Source: Commensalibacter melissae
Lineage (GTDB): Bacteria; Pseudomonadota; Alphaproteobacteria; Acetobacterales; Acetobacteraceae
Length of the DNA: 64,000 nucleotides
Direction of reading: 5' to 3'
Assembly (NCBI RefSeq): GCF_003691365.1
Contig: NZ_CP033087.1
Location: 1,068,501-1,132,500, forward strand
The position numbers and the translations under genes were made by a program. The notes beneath the pieces are model-generated. The model was not told where the DNA came from. It did not search any database and worked only from the letters and a program-made list of their open reading frames with translations. This document shows positions 42,444-51,854 of this stretch, one piece after another (position 1 is the first letter of the stretch; each line of letters opens with the position of its first letter).

Positions 42444-43187
42444 TTATTTTAATATACTAACATAATGATGATTAACACAAAATAAATGTTCACTGAGATT
42501 TAAATCAAAAAAACCAACCTTTGATTGCAACATTTTGGAGAATTGATCAATCTGATATTTCATATCAGGAGTTATTTCTTCATTAATATAATGTACCAAT
42601 ACAATTTGAGTCGCATCATTTTCAATCGCTTTCTTTAGTATAGTCGCAACAGAATTTTTTGATGGATACACCATAAAATATTCTTTGATGAAGCTATATT
42701 GACTGTTTAAATAAATTATCCTCAAGGATTTAAGATTGATTTTATCCTGTTTTGGAAAGTTTTTTTCCAAAAAAACAACCATTTCATTCAAGCGTTTAAA
42801 ACTTGTTGGCACAATTAAATCAGACATGCATAGACGCAAAGCCACCAATTGAATGAATTGAATCAATTCAGTAAATCTCTTACTGTATATGATCTGATCA
42901 GTACGATCTGTATTTGCTTTGATAACATGCCACAAAGAACCATGCTGGTTAATCAATTGTTTTGCCAAAGGTTTTGTATCCTTTCTGGGAATGAATGAAT
43001 ATAACAGCATTTCAAGGATCTCGTAATCTTCGAGAACATCTGTTCCCCTGGATAAAATTTTTGAACGCATACGGTTGCGATGCCCTCTACCGTCCAAATT
43101 TTTAAAAGGTTTGCTTCCTTTATAATTCGAGGGTAAAGAAGAATTATGATCCATTAATATGTTCAACCTGTTATCATTTGATTTCAT
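42444..43187 (-). CDS. radC: RadC-family protein with degenerate JAMM motif
   Basis: A 247-aa RadC/UPF0758-type protein. The N-terminal helix-hairpin-helix-like part is conserved (GHRNRMRSKIL, LEDYEILEMLLYSFIPRKDTKPLAK). In the C-terminal MPN domain the metal motif HNHPSG-x4-S-x2-D is lost. The equivalent stretch at about residues 199-212 reads HYINEEITPD, keeping only the first His. The expected metalloprotease-like site is therefore absent. The start is the ATG at 43187; ATG 43154 is also possible. It diverges from the UvrD-type gene across about 50 bp. RadC's biological role is unresolved even where the motif is intact. Confidence 0.85.
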   Translation of the reverse strand: MKSNDNRLNILMDHNSSLPSNYKGSKPFKNLDGRGHRNRMRSKILSRGTDVLEDYEILEMLLYSFIPRKDTKPLAKQLINQHGSLWHVIKANTDRTDQIIYSKRFTELIQFIQLVALRLCMSDLIVPTSFKRLNEMVVFLEKNFPKQDKINLKSLRIIYLNSQYSFIKEYFMVYPSKNSVATILKKAIENDATQIVLVHYINEEITPDMKYQIDQFSKMLQSKVGFFDLNLSEHLFCVNHHYVSILK

Positions 43188-43237
43188 CAATCACCTTATC
43201 AACAATATTGAAAATTAATTCAATCCTGTAAAGCGTA

Positions 43238-45451
43238 ATGACCCAATATCTAAGCCAACTTAACGAAACGCAAAAAAAAGCTGTTGAAACAACAGAAGGT
43301 CCTATTCTAGTGCTGGCTGGTGCCGGAACCGGTAAAACTCGTGTTTTAACATCACGTTTTGCCCATATTCTCCTTTCAGGAAAAGCGTATCCCAATCAGA
43401 TTTTAGCGGTGACTTTTACCAATAAAGCTTCAAGAGAAATGAGCGAAAGAATTGCCAGCCTCATAAATAAACCAGTCGAGGGATTATGGTTGGGAAGTTT
43501 TCATAAAATATGTGCAAGGATGTTAAGGCAAAATGCTACACTTGTCGGATTAACCTCTAATTTCACCATTCTGGACACAGATGATCAATTACGCCTAATC
43601 AAGCAAATTACACCCGCTTATTCAATCGACACAAAAAGAGTATCCCCACAGTTAATTCTTGGTATAATCCAGTTCTGGAAAGACAAGGGTTACTCACCGG
43701 ATAATTTGCCTAATGATGAAATAAATAAATCCGGAAATTCCCTAATCAAGACAATTTATGCCCATTATCAAAAACGCCTGCGGGAAATTAACGCATGTGA
43801 TTTTGGCGATCTTATGCTGCACATGTTTAATATTTTTAGCCAGCATCAACATATCTTGGAAAAATATCAGCGTTATTTTACGTATATTATGGTTGATGAA
43901 TATCAAGACACCAATATGATACAATATTTGTGGTTAAAATTATTAGCCCAAAAAAATGGACAAGAAGCCAATATTTGCTGTGTAGGAGATGACGATCAAT
44001 CCATATATTCCTGGCGTGGGGCAGATATAACCAATATTTTGAGATTTGAAAGGGATTTTCCAGGGGCTAAAATTATCCGTTTGGAAAATAATTATCGTTC
44101 AACCTCTTCTATCCTTGGTGCCGCATCAGGCTTGATATCATTTAACTCGCAACGATTGGGAAAAACTCTTCACGCTGCCAATGCCACCGTTGAAGGAGAA
44201 AAAATCAAAATTCTCTCAACCTATGATTCCGATGAAGAGGCAAGAATCATTTGTAAAAATATTATTGATTTTCACAAAAAAGAACAACAATTTGGCGATA
44301 TGGCAATCCTGATGCGTACCAGTTCCCAAACCCGTCCTTTTGAGGAATGCATGATTAAATTGGGAATACCCTATAAAATCATTAGCGGGGTAAGGTTTTA
44401 CGAACGTGCTGAAATACGCGATGTCATCGCTTACATGCGCACTGTCGCCCAGCCGTCTGATGATTTGGCATTTGAAAGAATCATTAATGTTCCGAAACGC
44501 GGAATTGGCAAAGCCGCCCTTCAGAAATTGCATCTGCTTTCCCGAGAGTCCAATATTTCCCTAACGATGGCAGCACAGCAAGCATTAAATCAGGGAATAA
44601 TCAGGGGTAAGGTAGCGAGTGAACTGAATCAACTGATGCTTCAACTTGAAATGGCAAGATCCACGAGTGAAAAAGCTGGTCATCTAAAGGCGATTGATGA
44701 CCTGATTCATCATTGCGGCTATATTGAGATGTGGCAGCAAAACAAGTCTGTTGAATCAGAAGGTCGACTTGAAAACATCAGGGAACTTTTCCGGGCGATG
44801 TCCGAGTTTCAATCTTTGTATGAATTCTTGGAACATATCTCTCTTATAATGGATAATGATGAACTGAGTGGAGATGACAAGGTCAATTTAATGACACTTC
44901 ACGCCGCCAAGGGCCTTGAATTTGATACTGTTTTTTTGCCGGGATGGGAGGAAGGCCTTTTTCCCTCACAACGCACACTGGATGAAAATGGATTGAATGG
45001 CTTGGAAGAGGAAAGACGTTTGGCTTATGTTGGCATTACCCGTGCCAGGCGAAATCTGGTGATATCCTATGCCGCAAACCGCCAGATTTATGGAAACTGG
45101 CAATCAGCAATTCCCAGCCGTTTCATTGAAGAATTACCCAGCCAGTTTATTGTAAATCCGTCAATCAGAATCAATAGAAACCATAGTAATCCAAATTATT
45201 TTGATAATTTGAATTTTGAAAAAAAACAGAAAGAAACCCGAGACACCATTTCTTTTGGAAATATTTTTACACCAAATAAACAACGTCAAAATTTGCCAAA
45301 ATCTAAAAATATTCTTGTAGGTGCCCGTGTGTTTCATCAAAAATTCGGTTATGGAACTGTATTAAAGACTGAACAGAATAAACTTGAAATCAATTTTGAT
45401 AAAACCGGAATTAAAAACGTTATAGACAGCTTTGTGACGGAAACATCATGA
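43238..45451 (+). CDS. uvrD: UvrD/PcrA-type ATP-dependent DNA helicase
   Basis: Superfamily 1A 3'-5' helicase for repair and replication restart. The 737-aa protein contains the Q motif LNETQKKAV, Walker A AGAGTGKTRVLTS, Walker B VDEYQDTN, motif III GDDDQSIYSWRGAD, motif IV YRSTSSIL, motif V LMTLHAAKGLEFDTVFLPG and motif VI YVGITRARR. A PcrA-like C-terminal Tudor segment (GARVFHQKFGYGTVLK) follows. It is complete. The stop overlaps the prmA start (ATGA). Confidence 0.95.
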   Translation: MTQYLSQLNETQKKAVETTEGPILVLAGAGTGKTRVLTSRFAHILLSGKAYPNQILAVTFTNKASREMSERIASLINKPVEGLWLGSFHKICARMLRQNATLVGLTSNFTILDTDDQLRLIKQITPAYSIDTKRVSPQLILGIIQFWKDKGYSPDNLPNDEINKSGNSLIKTIYAHYQKRLREINACDFGDLMLHMFNIFSQHQHILEKYQRYFTYIMVDEYQDTNMIQYLWLKLLAQKNGQEANICCVGDDDQSIYSWRGADITNILRFERDFPGAKIIRLENNYRSTSSILGAASGLISFNSQRLGKTLHAANATVEGEKIKILSTYDSDEEARIICKNIIDFHKKEQQFGDMAILMRTSSQTRPFEECMIKLGIPYKIISGVRFYERAEIRDVIAYMRTVAQPSDDLAFERIINVPKRGIGKAALQKLHLLSRESNISLTMAAQQALNQGIIRGKVASELNQLMLQLEMARSTSEKAGHLKAIDDLIHHCGYIEMWQQNKSVESEGRLENIRELFRAMSEFQSLYEFLEHISLIMDNDELSGDDKVNLMTLHAAKGLEFDTVFLPGWEEGLFPSQRTLDENGLNGLEEERRLAYVGITRARRNLVISYAANRQIYGNWQSAIPSRFIEELPSQFIVNPSIRINRNHSNPNYFDNLNFEKKQKETRDTISFGNIFTPNKQRQNLPKSKNILVGARVFHQKFGYGTVLKTEQNKLEINFDKTGIKNVIDSFVTETS

Positions 45452-46353
45452 CATTAAAAACTAAACGGCATGCCAATGCGCTTGAAACCATTTCACTAAT
45501 TGTTCCAGAAAAACATATTGAAATATTTGAACAGGCCCTAAACACGGTTTGCCCGACCGTAGGGATATTTGAGGAAAATGAAGACAAGAATCTTTGGCGA
45601 TTGGAAGGAATCAAGGATACAGGCTATGGAGATAAAGAGCTTAACAGTGCAATTACGTTAGCAGGCGGCCTTACCCAGTTCTTTCCAGAAATCCAAAAAC
45701 ATTCCACTGAAACAGAAGGATGGCTTGCAAAAACCTATGAATCTTTTCCTGCACAAAAAGTGGGTAATATGTTCATTATTCGTGGCACGCATTTGAACGA
45801 TCCAATCTCTTCTTCACGTGTTGTTTTAACCCTTGATGCAGGTGTGGCTTTTGGATCTGGTGAACATGGTTCAACTCGTGGATGTCTAATTGCCCTTGAA
45901 AAGATCGCTTATAAAAATCCTCGTAAAATTCTAGATCTTGGATGTGGCTCAGGAATTTTGGCAATGGCTGCAGCTGCCTTATTCCACAAAAAGGTTCTGG
46001 CTGTTGATATTGAACCATGGTCCGTTCGAGCTGCCCGAGAAAATGTTAAAAGAAACAAACTGGGGAATTTCGTCCATTGTGAGGTTGGTAATGGTTGGCT
46101 GACACCTTCAATTCGAAAGCAAGCCCCATATGATCTTGTTTTTGCCAATATTCTTGCACGTCCCTTATGTAAAATGGCCAGAAATCTAGCCAGAAATTTA
46201 CAACCTGAAGGTATAGCAATATTATCGGGTCTACTTATATCCCAAACAGCAATGGTATTGTCCGCACATCAAAAACAGGGTCTGAAGCTTGAAGACAAAG
46301 TTACACAGGGACATTGGGCGACATTAATTCTTAAAAAACCGAGAGAAAAATGA
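45448..46353 (+). CDS. prmA: Ribosomal protein L11 methyltransferase
   Basis: Trimethylates L11 using SAM. The 301-aa protein has an N-terminal substrate-recognition domain and a Rossmann methyltransferase domain with GSGEHGSTRGC, ILDLGCGSGILAMAAA, and the FANILARPL motif that corresponds to the NxL-type motif of PrmA. Overlaps of four bases on both sides (with uvrD and the GNAT gene) indicate a tightly coupled operon. Confidence 0.94.
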   Translation: MTLKTKRHANALETISLIVPEKHIEIFEQALNTVCPTVGIFEENEDKNLWRLEGIKDTGYGDKELNSAITLAGGLTQFFPEIQKHSTETEGWLAKTYESFPAQKVGNMFIIRGTHLNDPISSSRVVLTLDAGVAFGSGEHGSTRGCLIALEKIAYKNPRKILDLGCGSGILAMAAAALFHKKVLAVDIEPWSVRAARENVKRNKLGNFVHCEVGNGWLTPSIRKQAPYDLVFANILARPLCKMARNLARNLQPEGIAILSGLLISQTAMVLSAHQKQGLKLEDKVTQGHWATLILKKPREK

Positions 46354-46847
46354 TTCAAATCCGCCATGCATTAATTACGGATCTTAACAGTATCCTCCAG
46401 ATCGTTAATCGAGAGATTATTTATGGAACGGCTTTCTGGATGACAAAAGTCCGCACCTATGATGAACAGCTAGTATGGTTCGAAAACCATGAAAAAGAGG
46501 GATTCCCGATTTTTGTTGCCGTCAATGAACAGCAAAAAATCCTCGGTTTTGCCACATATGGACATTTCAGGGCCTATGACGGGTATAAACATACTGTTGA
46601 GCATTCGGTTTATCTGATTCCGGAAGCCCAGGGTCAAGGACTTGGCAAAAAACTGATGAAGCATCTTGTGAATTATGCCTCCCAAAATAATGTGCATGTC
46701 ATGGTCGCTGCCATAACCGCCAATAACCAGGTCTCGATACGATTACATGAATGGTTCGGATTCAAACATGCAGGTATCTTACCGCAAACAGGAATAAAAT
46801 TTGAAAAATGGCTGGATCTATTGTTCATGTACAAAATAATAAATTAA
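46350..46847 (+). CDS. GNAT N-acetyltransferase, phosphinothricin acetyltransferase-like
   Basis: A 165-aa GNAT protein. It starts MIQIRHALITDLNSILQIVN and has FATYGHFRAYDGYKHTVEHS, the acetyl-CoA pyrophosphate loop in PEAQGQGLGKKLM, and LHEWFGFKHAG, a signature of the Pat/YncA subgroup (acetylates phosphinothricin, methionine sulfone or similar small amines). The natural substrate is unknown. It overlaps the prmA stop (ATGA) and ends the uvrD-prmA operon or continues into pepP 31 bp later. Confidence 0.88.
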   Translation: MIQIRHALITDLNSILQIVNREIIYGTAFWMTKVRTYDEQLVWFENHEKEGFPIFVAVNEQQKILGFATYGHFRAYDGYKHTVEHSVYLIPEAQGQGLGKKLMKHLVNYASQNNVHVMVAAITANNQVSIRLHEWFGFKHAGILPQTGIKFEKWLDLLFMYKIIN

Positions 46848-46878
46848 GATCATTAATAACCTTGAATAAAATCATCTT

Positions 46879-48636
46879 ATGCAACATACAGAAAAACTGT
46901 CTTCGCTACGTTCCATACTAAAAAAAGATCATCTTGACGGATTTATAATCAATCGCGGGGATGAATTTCTCAATGAATATGTCGCCCCTTATGCCGAACG
47001 CCTTGCGTGGTTGACTGGATTTACTGGAAGTGCAGGCATAGCTGTTGTATTACCGGATAATGCTGCTGTATTTTCAGATGGACGCTATATTCTTCAAATG
47101 CAACAGCAGCTTGACCAAGAATTATGGGAATATCACCATATTTCCCATAAATCACCTCTTGCATGGATCTTAGATCACAATCATCTGCAAAAATTAAAAT
47201 TAGGATATGACCCAAGATTAATGAGTCAAAAAAACTTGGAATCACTACAAAATAATAAAATAATACTTGTTCCAATCACTGATAATCCAATAGACACAAT
47301 TTGGCTGGATCAACCAGGCTATCCTAATCAACCTATTGAACCTCATCCTCTGGAATTTTCTGGTTTATCACATCATAATAAAATCGAAAAATTGCAAAAA
47401 GAACTACTTTTCAACAATGAAGATGCATTTATATTTTGTGATCCAGCCTCTATATGCTGGCTTCTTAATATTCGTGGTTCCGATGTTCCATATAGCCCTA
47501 TTCCACTTGTTTTTGCAATTTTATATAGAGATCATGTATGTTTATATGCAGATCAGGAACAATATTCCGAAACACTGTCAGATTTTCTCGGTCACACTGT
47601 AAAATTATGTTCACGAAATGATATATATTCAGATTTAAGAAAAATCACATCTTTTGTCATAGGATTGGATAAAAATCAGACACCGATAGGATTTATTCAA
47701 CTTCTAGAAAAACAAGAAATATCAATTCATTATCGTACAAATCCCATTCTATTGCCCAAGTCATGCAAAAATCAAGTTGAACAAAAAGGTGCCATAAATG
47801 CCCATATCAGGGACGGTATTGCAATGTGCCGTTTTTTATTCTGGCTTGAGAAACATGGTATTGATAAATCCGAAACTGTAGTGGCAGAAAAACTCAACCA
47901 GTTCAGAATAGAAACCGGGGGAAAATTTTACAAAGAGGAGAGTTTTCCCGCAATCTCTGCCATCGGTTCCAACGGTGCGATTATCCATTACCAAGCAACA
48001 AAAACAAACCACTCGATTATAAGGGAAAATCAGCTTTACCTTATTGACAGTGGCGGGCAGTACAAAGACGGAACCACAGATATCACCCGCACCATTTGGA
48101 TGGGAAAAAAATTTGCCCCCTCCTCAATTCGTGAACAGGCAACAATGGTTCTAAAAGGCCATATCGCACTTTCATCAGCCGTTTTTCCAATTGGAACAAC
48201 AGGAAGTCAACTTGACGTATTGGCACGTTACGCTTTATGGCAGAACGGTTTGAATTATGATCACGGAACTGGTCATGGTGTGGGAAGTTATCTTTCCGTA
48301 CATGAAGGTCCCTGTCGAATATCATCACAACCCTTTCCTATTTCCCTAAAAGAAGGAATGATTCTTTCCAATGAACCAGGATACTATCTTGCTGGACATC
48401 ATGGTATCCGTCTTGAAAACCTTTTACTTGTTTGCAAGGCTCCTTATGATAACTTTTTGAAATTTAAACCCCTAACGCTTGTCCCTTTTGACTGGAAAAT
48501 CATAAATTCAACTTTGTTAACCCCACAGGAAAAAAATTGGTTAAACAATTATCATAAACAAATTACCGATTTGATCTATCCTCATCTGAATAAAAATGAG
48601 CAAACATGGCTCATGAAAATGTGCACGTTCATTTGA
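46879..48636 (+). CDS. pepP: Xaa-Pro aminopeptidase (M24B, three-domain)
   Basis: Metallopeptidase that removes N-terminal residues preceding proline. The 585-aa protein has two creatinase-like N-terminal domains (NRGDEFLNEYVAPYAERLAW; YDPRLMSQKN), then a pita-bread domain with metal ligands: Asp in LIDSGGQYKDGTTDITRT, His in GTGHGVGSYLSVHEGP, Glu in SNEPGYY and Glu in IRLENLLLV. A C-terminal extension (LVPFDWKIIN, LTPQEKNWLNNYHKQI) is typical of the long cytosolic form similar to eukaryotic APP1. Confidence 0.92.
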   Translation: MQHTEKLSSLRSILKKDHLDGFIINRGDEFLNEYVAPYAERLAWLTGFTGSAGIAVVLPDNAAVFSDGRYILQMQQQLDQELWEYHHISHKSPLAWILDHNHLQKLKLGYDPRLMSQKNLESLQNNKIILVPITDNPIDTIWLDQPGYPNQPIEPHPLEFSGLSHHNKIEKLQKELLFNNEDAFIFCDPASICWLLNIRGSDVPYSPIPLVFAILYRDHVCLYADQEQYSETLSDFLGHTVKLCSRNDIYSDLRKITSFVIGLDKNQTPIGFIQLLEKQEISIHYRTNPILLPKSCKNQVEQKGAINAHIRDGIAMCRFLFWLEKHGIDKSETVVAEKLNQFRIETGGKFYKEESFPAISAIGSNGAIIHYQATKTNHSIIRENQLYLIDSGGQYKDGTTDITRTIWMGKKFAPSSIREQATMVLKGHIALSSAVFPIGTTGSQLDVLARYALWQNGLNYDHGTGHGVGSYLSVHEGPCRISSQPFPISLKEGMILSNEPGYYLAGHHGIRLENLLLVCKAPYDNFLKFKPLTLVPFDWKIINSTLLTPQEKNWLNNYHKQITDLIYPHLNKNEQTWLMKMCTFI

Positions 48637-48731
48637 TAGTTGATGCCTTTATTAACCCCGAGATCGATGATAAAAATATATGAAATTAACATAGATCTAA
48701 TTTTTATTTAGAATTATTCAAAGGTACAATC

Positions 48732-49760
48732 ATGTCAAATCTATCTCTAATTCCAGCCACCCTTATCCCAGGCGATGGAATAGGTCCCGAAATTGTTGGT
48801 GCAACTATCGAAATTCTCGATGCCATTCAGGCACCATTCAAATGGGACAGACAACTTGCGGGCATGGCTGGCGTGGATGCATCAGGCGATCCATTACCTC
48901 AGTCAACAATCGAGAGTATTCACAAAACTGGCCTGGTATTGAAAGGACCCCTGACAACACCTGTAGGTAAAGGTTACCGTTCAATCAATGTTACCCTACG
49001 CAGGGAATTCGGACTTTATGCAAATGTTCGTCCCACCAAAACTCTTATTCAGGGTGGCAGATTTGATAATATTGACATTGTTGTAATACGTGAAAATCTC
49101 GAAGGTTTTTATGCTGCCATGGAAAATCATATCCCTGTTGATAATGATCTGAAAGCTATCGCCACATGTGCAGGTTACACCTCACGTAAAGAATGCCGGA
49201 GAATTGTGAAATTTGCCTTTGATTATGCAGTGCAAAACAATCGTAAAAAGGTTACACTTGTTCACAAGGCTAATATTCTTAAAGAATTATGCGGTCTGTT
49301 TCTTGAAGAGGGTCGCAAGGTTGCCAAGGAATACGAAGGCAAAATTGCCTGTGAGGAACGTATTGTTGATGCCTGTTCGATGGAACTGGTTATAAAACCC
49401 GAAACCTACGATGTAATCGTTACAACCAATCTCTTCGGGGATATTCTATCAGACCTGACATCAGGTTTAACAGGTGGGCTGGGTCTTGCACCAGGCGCTA
49501 ATATCGGTGAAAAAGCGGCAATGTTTGAGGCTGTTCATGGTTCCGCTCCAGATATAGCAGGTAAAAACTGCGCCAATCCTATCGCTGTGTTGAGAGCCGC
49601 AGCCTTAATGTTGAAACATGTTAAACGTGACGATCTTGCAAAAAGAATTGATAAGGCAATTCATAAAGTTGTTGTAGAGGATAAAGTCAGAACCCGTGAC
49701 CTGGGAGGTGATGTAACTACGAAAGAAATTACGGCGGCATTAAAACAAGCTGTAGCTTAA
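48732..49760 (+). CDS. icd: Isocitrate dehydrogenase, NAD-dependent type
   Basis: A 342-aa member of the isocitrate/isopropylmalate dehydrogenase family. It has LIPGDGIGPEI at the start, RREFGLYANVRPTK (substrate Arg residues), VVIRENLEGFYAAMEN, the catalytic Lys in VHKANILK, and TTNLFGDILSDLTSGLTGGL. The short length and the NLEGFYAA motif fit the IDH3-like group used in the TCA cycle by acetic acid bacteria and others, rather than isopropylmalate dehydrogenase. Homoisocitrate dehydrogenase is a less likely alternative. Cofactor specificity is inferred. It has its own AAGG site and no co-directional neighbour closer than 95 bp. Confidence 0.87.
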   Translation: MSNLSLIPATLIPGDGIGPEIVGATIEILDAIQAPFKWDRQLAGMAGVDASGDPLPQSTIESIHKTGLVLKGPLTTPVGKGYRSINVTLRREFGLYANVRPTKTLIQGGRFDNIDIVVIRENLEGFYAAMENHIPVDNDLKAIATCAGYTSRKECRRIVKFAFDYAVQNNRKKVTLVHKANILKELCGLFLEEGRKVAKEYEGKIACEERIVDACSMELVIKPETYDVIVTTNLFGDILSDLTSGLTGGLGLAPGANIGEKAAMFEAVHGSAPDIAGKNCANPIAVLRAAALMLKHVKRDDLAKRIDKAIHKVVVEDKVRTRDLGGDVTTKEITAALKQAVA

Positions 49761-49919
49761 TTTATCATAATCTTCGATTTATATAGATTTTCTTACAGGC
49801 ATTTTGTAAAATATATTTACAGTTTTAAATAAGTTCATTTCAAATTTATTTACTTAATTTCTTGGAATGGTAATTGTTACACTTATTTACAAAATATTCA
49901 TATTTAGGAGATTATAATT

Positions 49920-50255
49920 ATGGCTAAATGTTGCAAAAAAATCTTTAAAACCCTTGTTGGTTTGGGATTTGTTGCATGTGGAACAAGCAAGGTTTTAGGC
50001 GCTAGCATCCAAGAAAAAAGATTTTCTGAAATGAATTGGTCTCAAACCAATATGAAAATAGTTGGTGGCCTTGAAGTTGCTGGGGCATCAATGCTTTTAT
50101 GCAAAAAAACCTCTAAATTGGGTGCTCTTACCCTATTGGCAGCTGCAACATGCATGTTTGCTGCAGGTCTGAAACATAAAAGAAAACAGGATCTCGCTCT
50201 TGATGGTGTTGGTATTTTTGCCGCTCTCTCGCTTTTACGGTGTAAAAAAAATTAA
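49920..50255 (+). CDS. DoxX-like small membrane protein
   Basis: A 111-aa protein with three or four hydrophobic helices. FVACGTSKVLGA, VGGLEVAGASMLL and LGALTLLAAATCMFAAGL follow the spacing of DoxX-like proteins (function unknown). It is unusual in having a CC pair at the N-terminus and five or six cysteines in total. A strong TTAGGAG ribosome binding site precedes the ATG, and a terminator hairpin follows, so it is a single-gene unit with good expression signals. Confidence 0.7.
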   Translation: MAKCCKKIFKTLVGLGFVACGTSKVLGASIQEKRFSEMNWSQTNMKIVGGLEVAGASMLLCKKTSKLGALTLLAAATCMFAAGLKHKRKQDLALDGVGIFAALSLLRCKKN

Positions 50256-50270
50256 AATCTGAATTTTAAT

Positions 50271-50318
50271 GCCCCTTTTATTTAAGGTTAAATTACTTTA
50301 ATAAAAGGGGTTTTAATA
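50271..50318 (+). terminator. Intrinsic terminator after DoxX-like gene
   Basis: Eleven-base perfect arms CCCCTTTTATT/AATAAAAGGGG at 50272-50282 and 50300-50310, with further partial pairing inward, followed by TTTT. It lies 16 bp past the stop codon and 23 bp before the NiCoT start, so it should isolate the two genes. Confidence 0.9.
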
Positions 50319-50336
50319 TATATCTCAAGGATTTTG

Positions 50337-51353
50337 ATGCGAATTTCTCCTAAACGTCCGGTAAAATCTGTCATTTCCATTTATTTTTTCTTGATACTTG
50401 CAAATACACTTGCATGGATTTGGGCCCTGAAATCATTTTACCATTCACCACTTCTTCTCAACACAGCGTTTTTGGCTTGGGTATTCGGTTTACGTCATGC
50501 AGTGGATGCAGACCACATTGCTGCCATTGATAATGTTGTCAGACAATTTACCCAACATAAAAAACCTTCCCTTGCCACTGGATTATGGTTTGCTCTTGGT
50601 CATTCAAGTATAGTTATTCTTTTTTGTCTGCTCGTTGCAGCTTTTGCCAATCGGTTCAAAACACAAATTGATGAATTCCAATTAATTGGTGGCACCCTAG
50701 CGACTTTGGTATCCGGCAGTTTCTTGTTGATCATAGCATTTATCAATTTTTTTATATTTTTGAAAATTTGGAAAATATTCAAAGATTTTCGTGCAAATAA
50801 ATCCTATTCAATCGAGGATATGGATAATATACTCGCTTCAAGAGGATTTTTATCGAGAATTTTAAAACCCGCCTTTCGCATGGTGTCCAAGGAATGGCAT
50901 ATGTTACCATTGGGTTTTCTTTTCGGTTTGGGATTCGATACCGCAACCGAGATCGGTTTATTGGGAATTGCCGCCATACAGGCAGCTAAAGGCATGGCCA
51001 CGTGGGATACTATGGTTTTTCCGCTTTTATTTACTTGCGGAATGACCTTGATTGACACTACAGACAGTATTGTTATGACAGGTGCCTATAATTGGGCATT
51101 TAAAGAACCACTAAGGAAATTATGGTACAATCTAACCATGACTGGCCTTTCAATCTTTATCGCGACTGTCATTGGTGGAATTGAAATTCTAGGGTTGTTA
51201 CAGGAAAAATTCAAGCTTTCCGGATTTTTTTGGGATCAAGTGCAAGAATTACAAGAAAATCTAGGGTCAGCAGGTTTCATAATTATCAGTATATTTATAC
51301 TCTGCTGGATCTCATCCTTTACAATATTTCATAAATTTAGGAAAGCTACCTAA
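50337..51353 (+). CDS. Nickel/cobalt transporter, NiCoT (HoxN/NixA) family
   Basis: High-affinity secondary Ni2+/Co2+ uptake permease. The 338-aa protein has about eight helices. It has the family signature RHAVDADHIAAIDN (HX4DH) in helix II and LGFDTATEIGLLG and GMTLIDTTDSIVM later. The ATG at 50337 has AAGGA 7 bases upstream; a TTG one codon earlier is unlikely. Metal preference (Ni or Co) cannot be told. No urease, hydrogenase or cobalamin gene is next to it, and I saw no riboswitch in its 81-bp upstream gap. Confidence 0.92.
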   Translation: MRISPKRPVKSVISIYFFLILANTLAWIWALKSFYHSPLLLNTAFLAWVFGLRHAVDADHIAAIDNVVRQFTQHKKPSLATGLWFALGHSSIVILFCLLVAAFANRFKTQIDEFQLIGGTLATLVSGSFLLIIAFINFFIFLKIWKIFKDFRANKSYSIEDMDNILASRGFLSRILKPAFRMVSKEWHMLPLGFLFGLGFDTATEIGLLGIAAIQAAKGMATWDTMVFPLLFTCGMTLIDTTDSIVMTGAYNWAFKEPLRKLWYNLTMTGLSIFIATVIGGIEILGLLQEKFKLSGFFWDQVQELQENLGSAGFIIISIFILCWISSFTIFHKFRKAT

Positions 51354-51360
51354 TTATTCA

Positions 51361-51825
51361 TTACATTTTACCCAAGATTGCTGACAGAGCATTTAGATCC
51401 TTTTGTGAAGGATCATCATTTACCCTGGATCTTCTTGCATTGTAATTATCGAGCAATTTTTGTTTCTGATTTAACTGCTGTTGCGTCAAACTATGATTCG
51501 CTCGAGCATGCTGCAATTTTTTCCGTACAGCCCAAGCCTGATTATCTATTTGAGTCAATTGATTGCGTCTTTGTTCTAACCTGGTCTGCAATTCAATGGA
51601 TTGTGAATGAGCCTGAGCCGCATTCTGTTGCTGGTTTACCGCATTTTGCTGTTCATATTGCAATTGATTATTCAAATTCTGGGAGCGTTTATTATAACCA
51701 TTACCAACAGAACATCCCAATCCGCTAAAAAAATTTGTTTTATCAGGATCACAACTTTGAGGATTGGAACAGTTTGTCAATATCATGAATGAAGTTAAGG
51801 GTATGATAAATTGATAGAATTTCAT
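51361..51825 (-). CDS. Glutamine-rich lipoprotein
   Basis: From the ATG at 51825 the protein is 154 aa, with a lipoprotein signal peptide ending in LTNC (Cys at about residue 19). The mature region is very rich in Gln and Asn and looks like a coiled coil with few hydrophobics. An AAAGGA lies upstream of this ATG; a longer reading from a TTG at 51858 would start at the previous gene's stop. It follows the glycine-zipper lipoprotein on the same strand by 29 bp and shares its Q-rich style, so the two may be related or cooperate. No domain recognised. Confidence 0.8.
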   Translation of the reverse strand: MKFYQFIIPLTSFMILTNCSNPQSCDPDKTNFFSGLGCSVGNGYNKRSQNLNNQLQYEQQNAVNQQQNAAQAHSQSIELQTRLEQRRNQLTQIDNQAWAVRKKLQHARANHSLTQQQLNQKQKLLDNYNARRSRVNDDPSQKDLNALSAILGKM

Positions 51826-51854
51826 TAATAAATCCTTTTGAAAATTTATTTTAA

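Noticed and set aside
50256-50336. Cobalamin or nickel riboswitch upstream of NiCoT
   Set aside because: The gap is only about 80 bp and is occupied by a simple terminator of the upstream gene; no B12-box could be seen.
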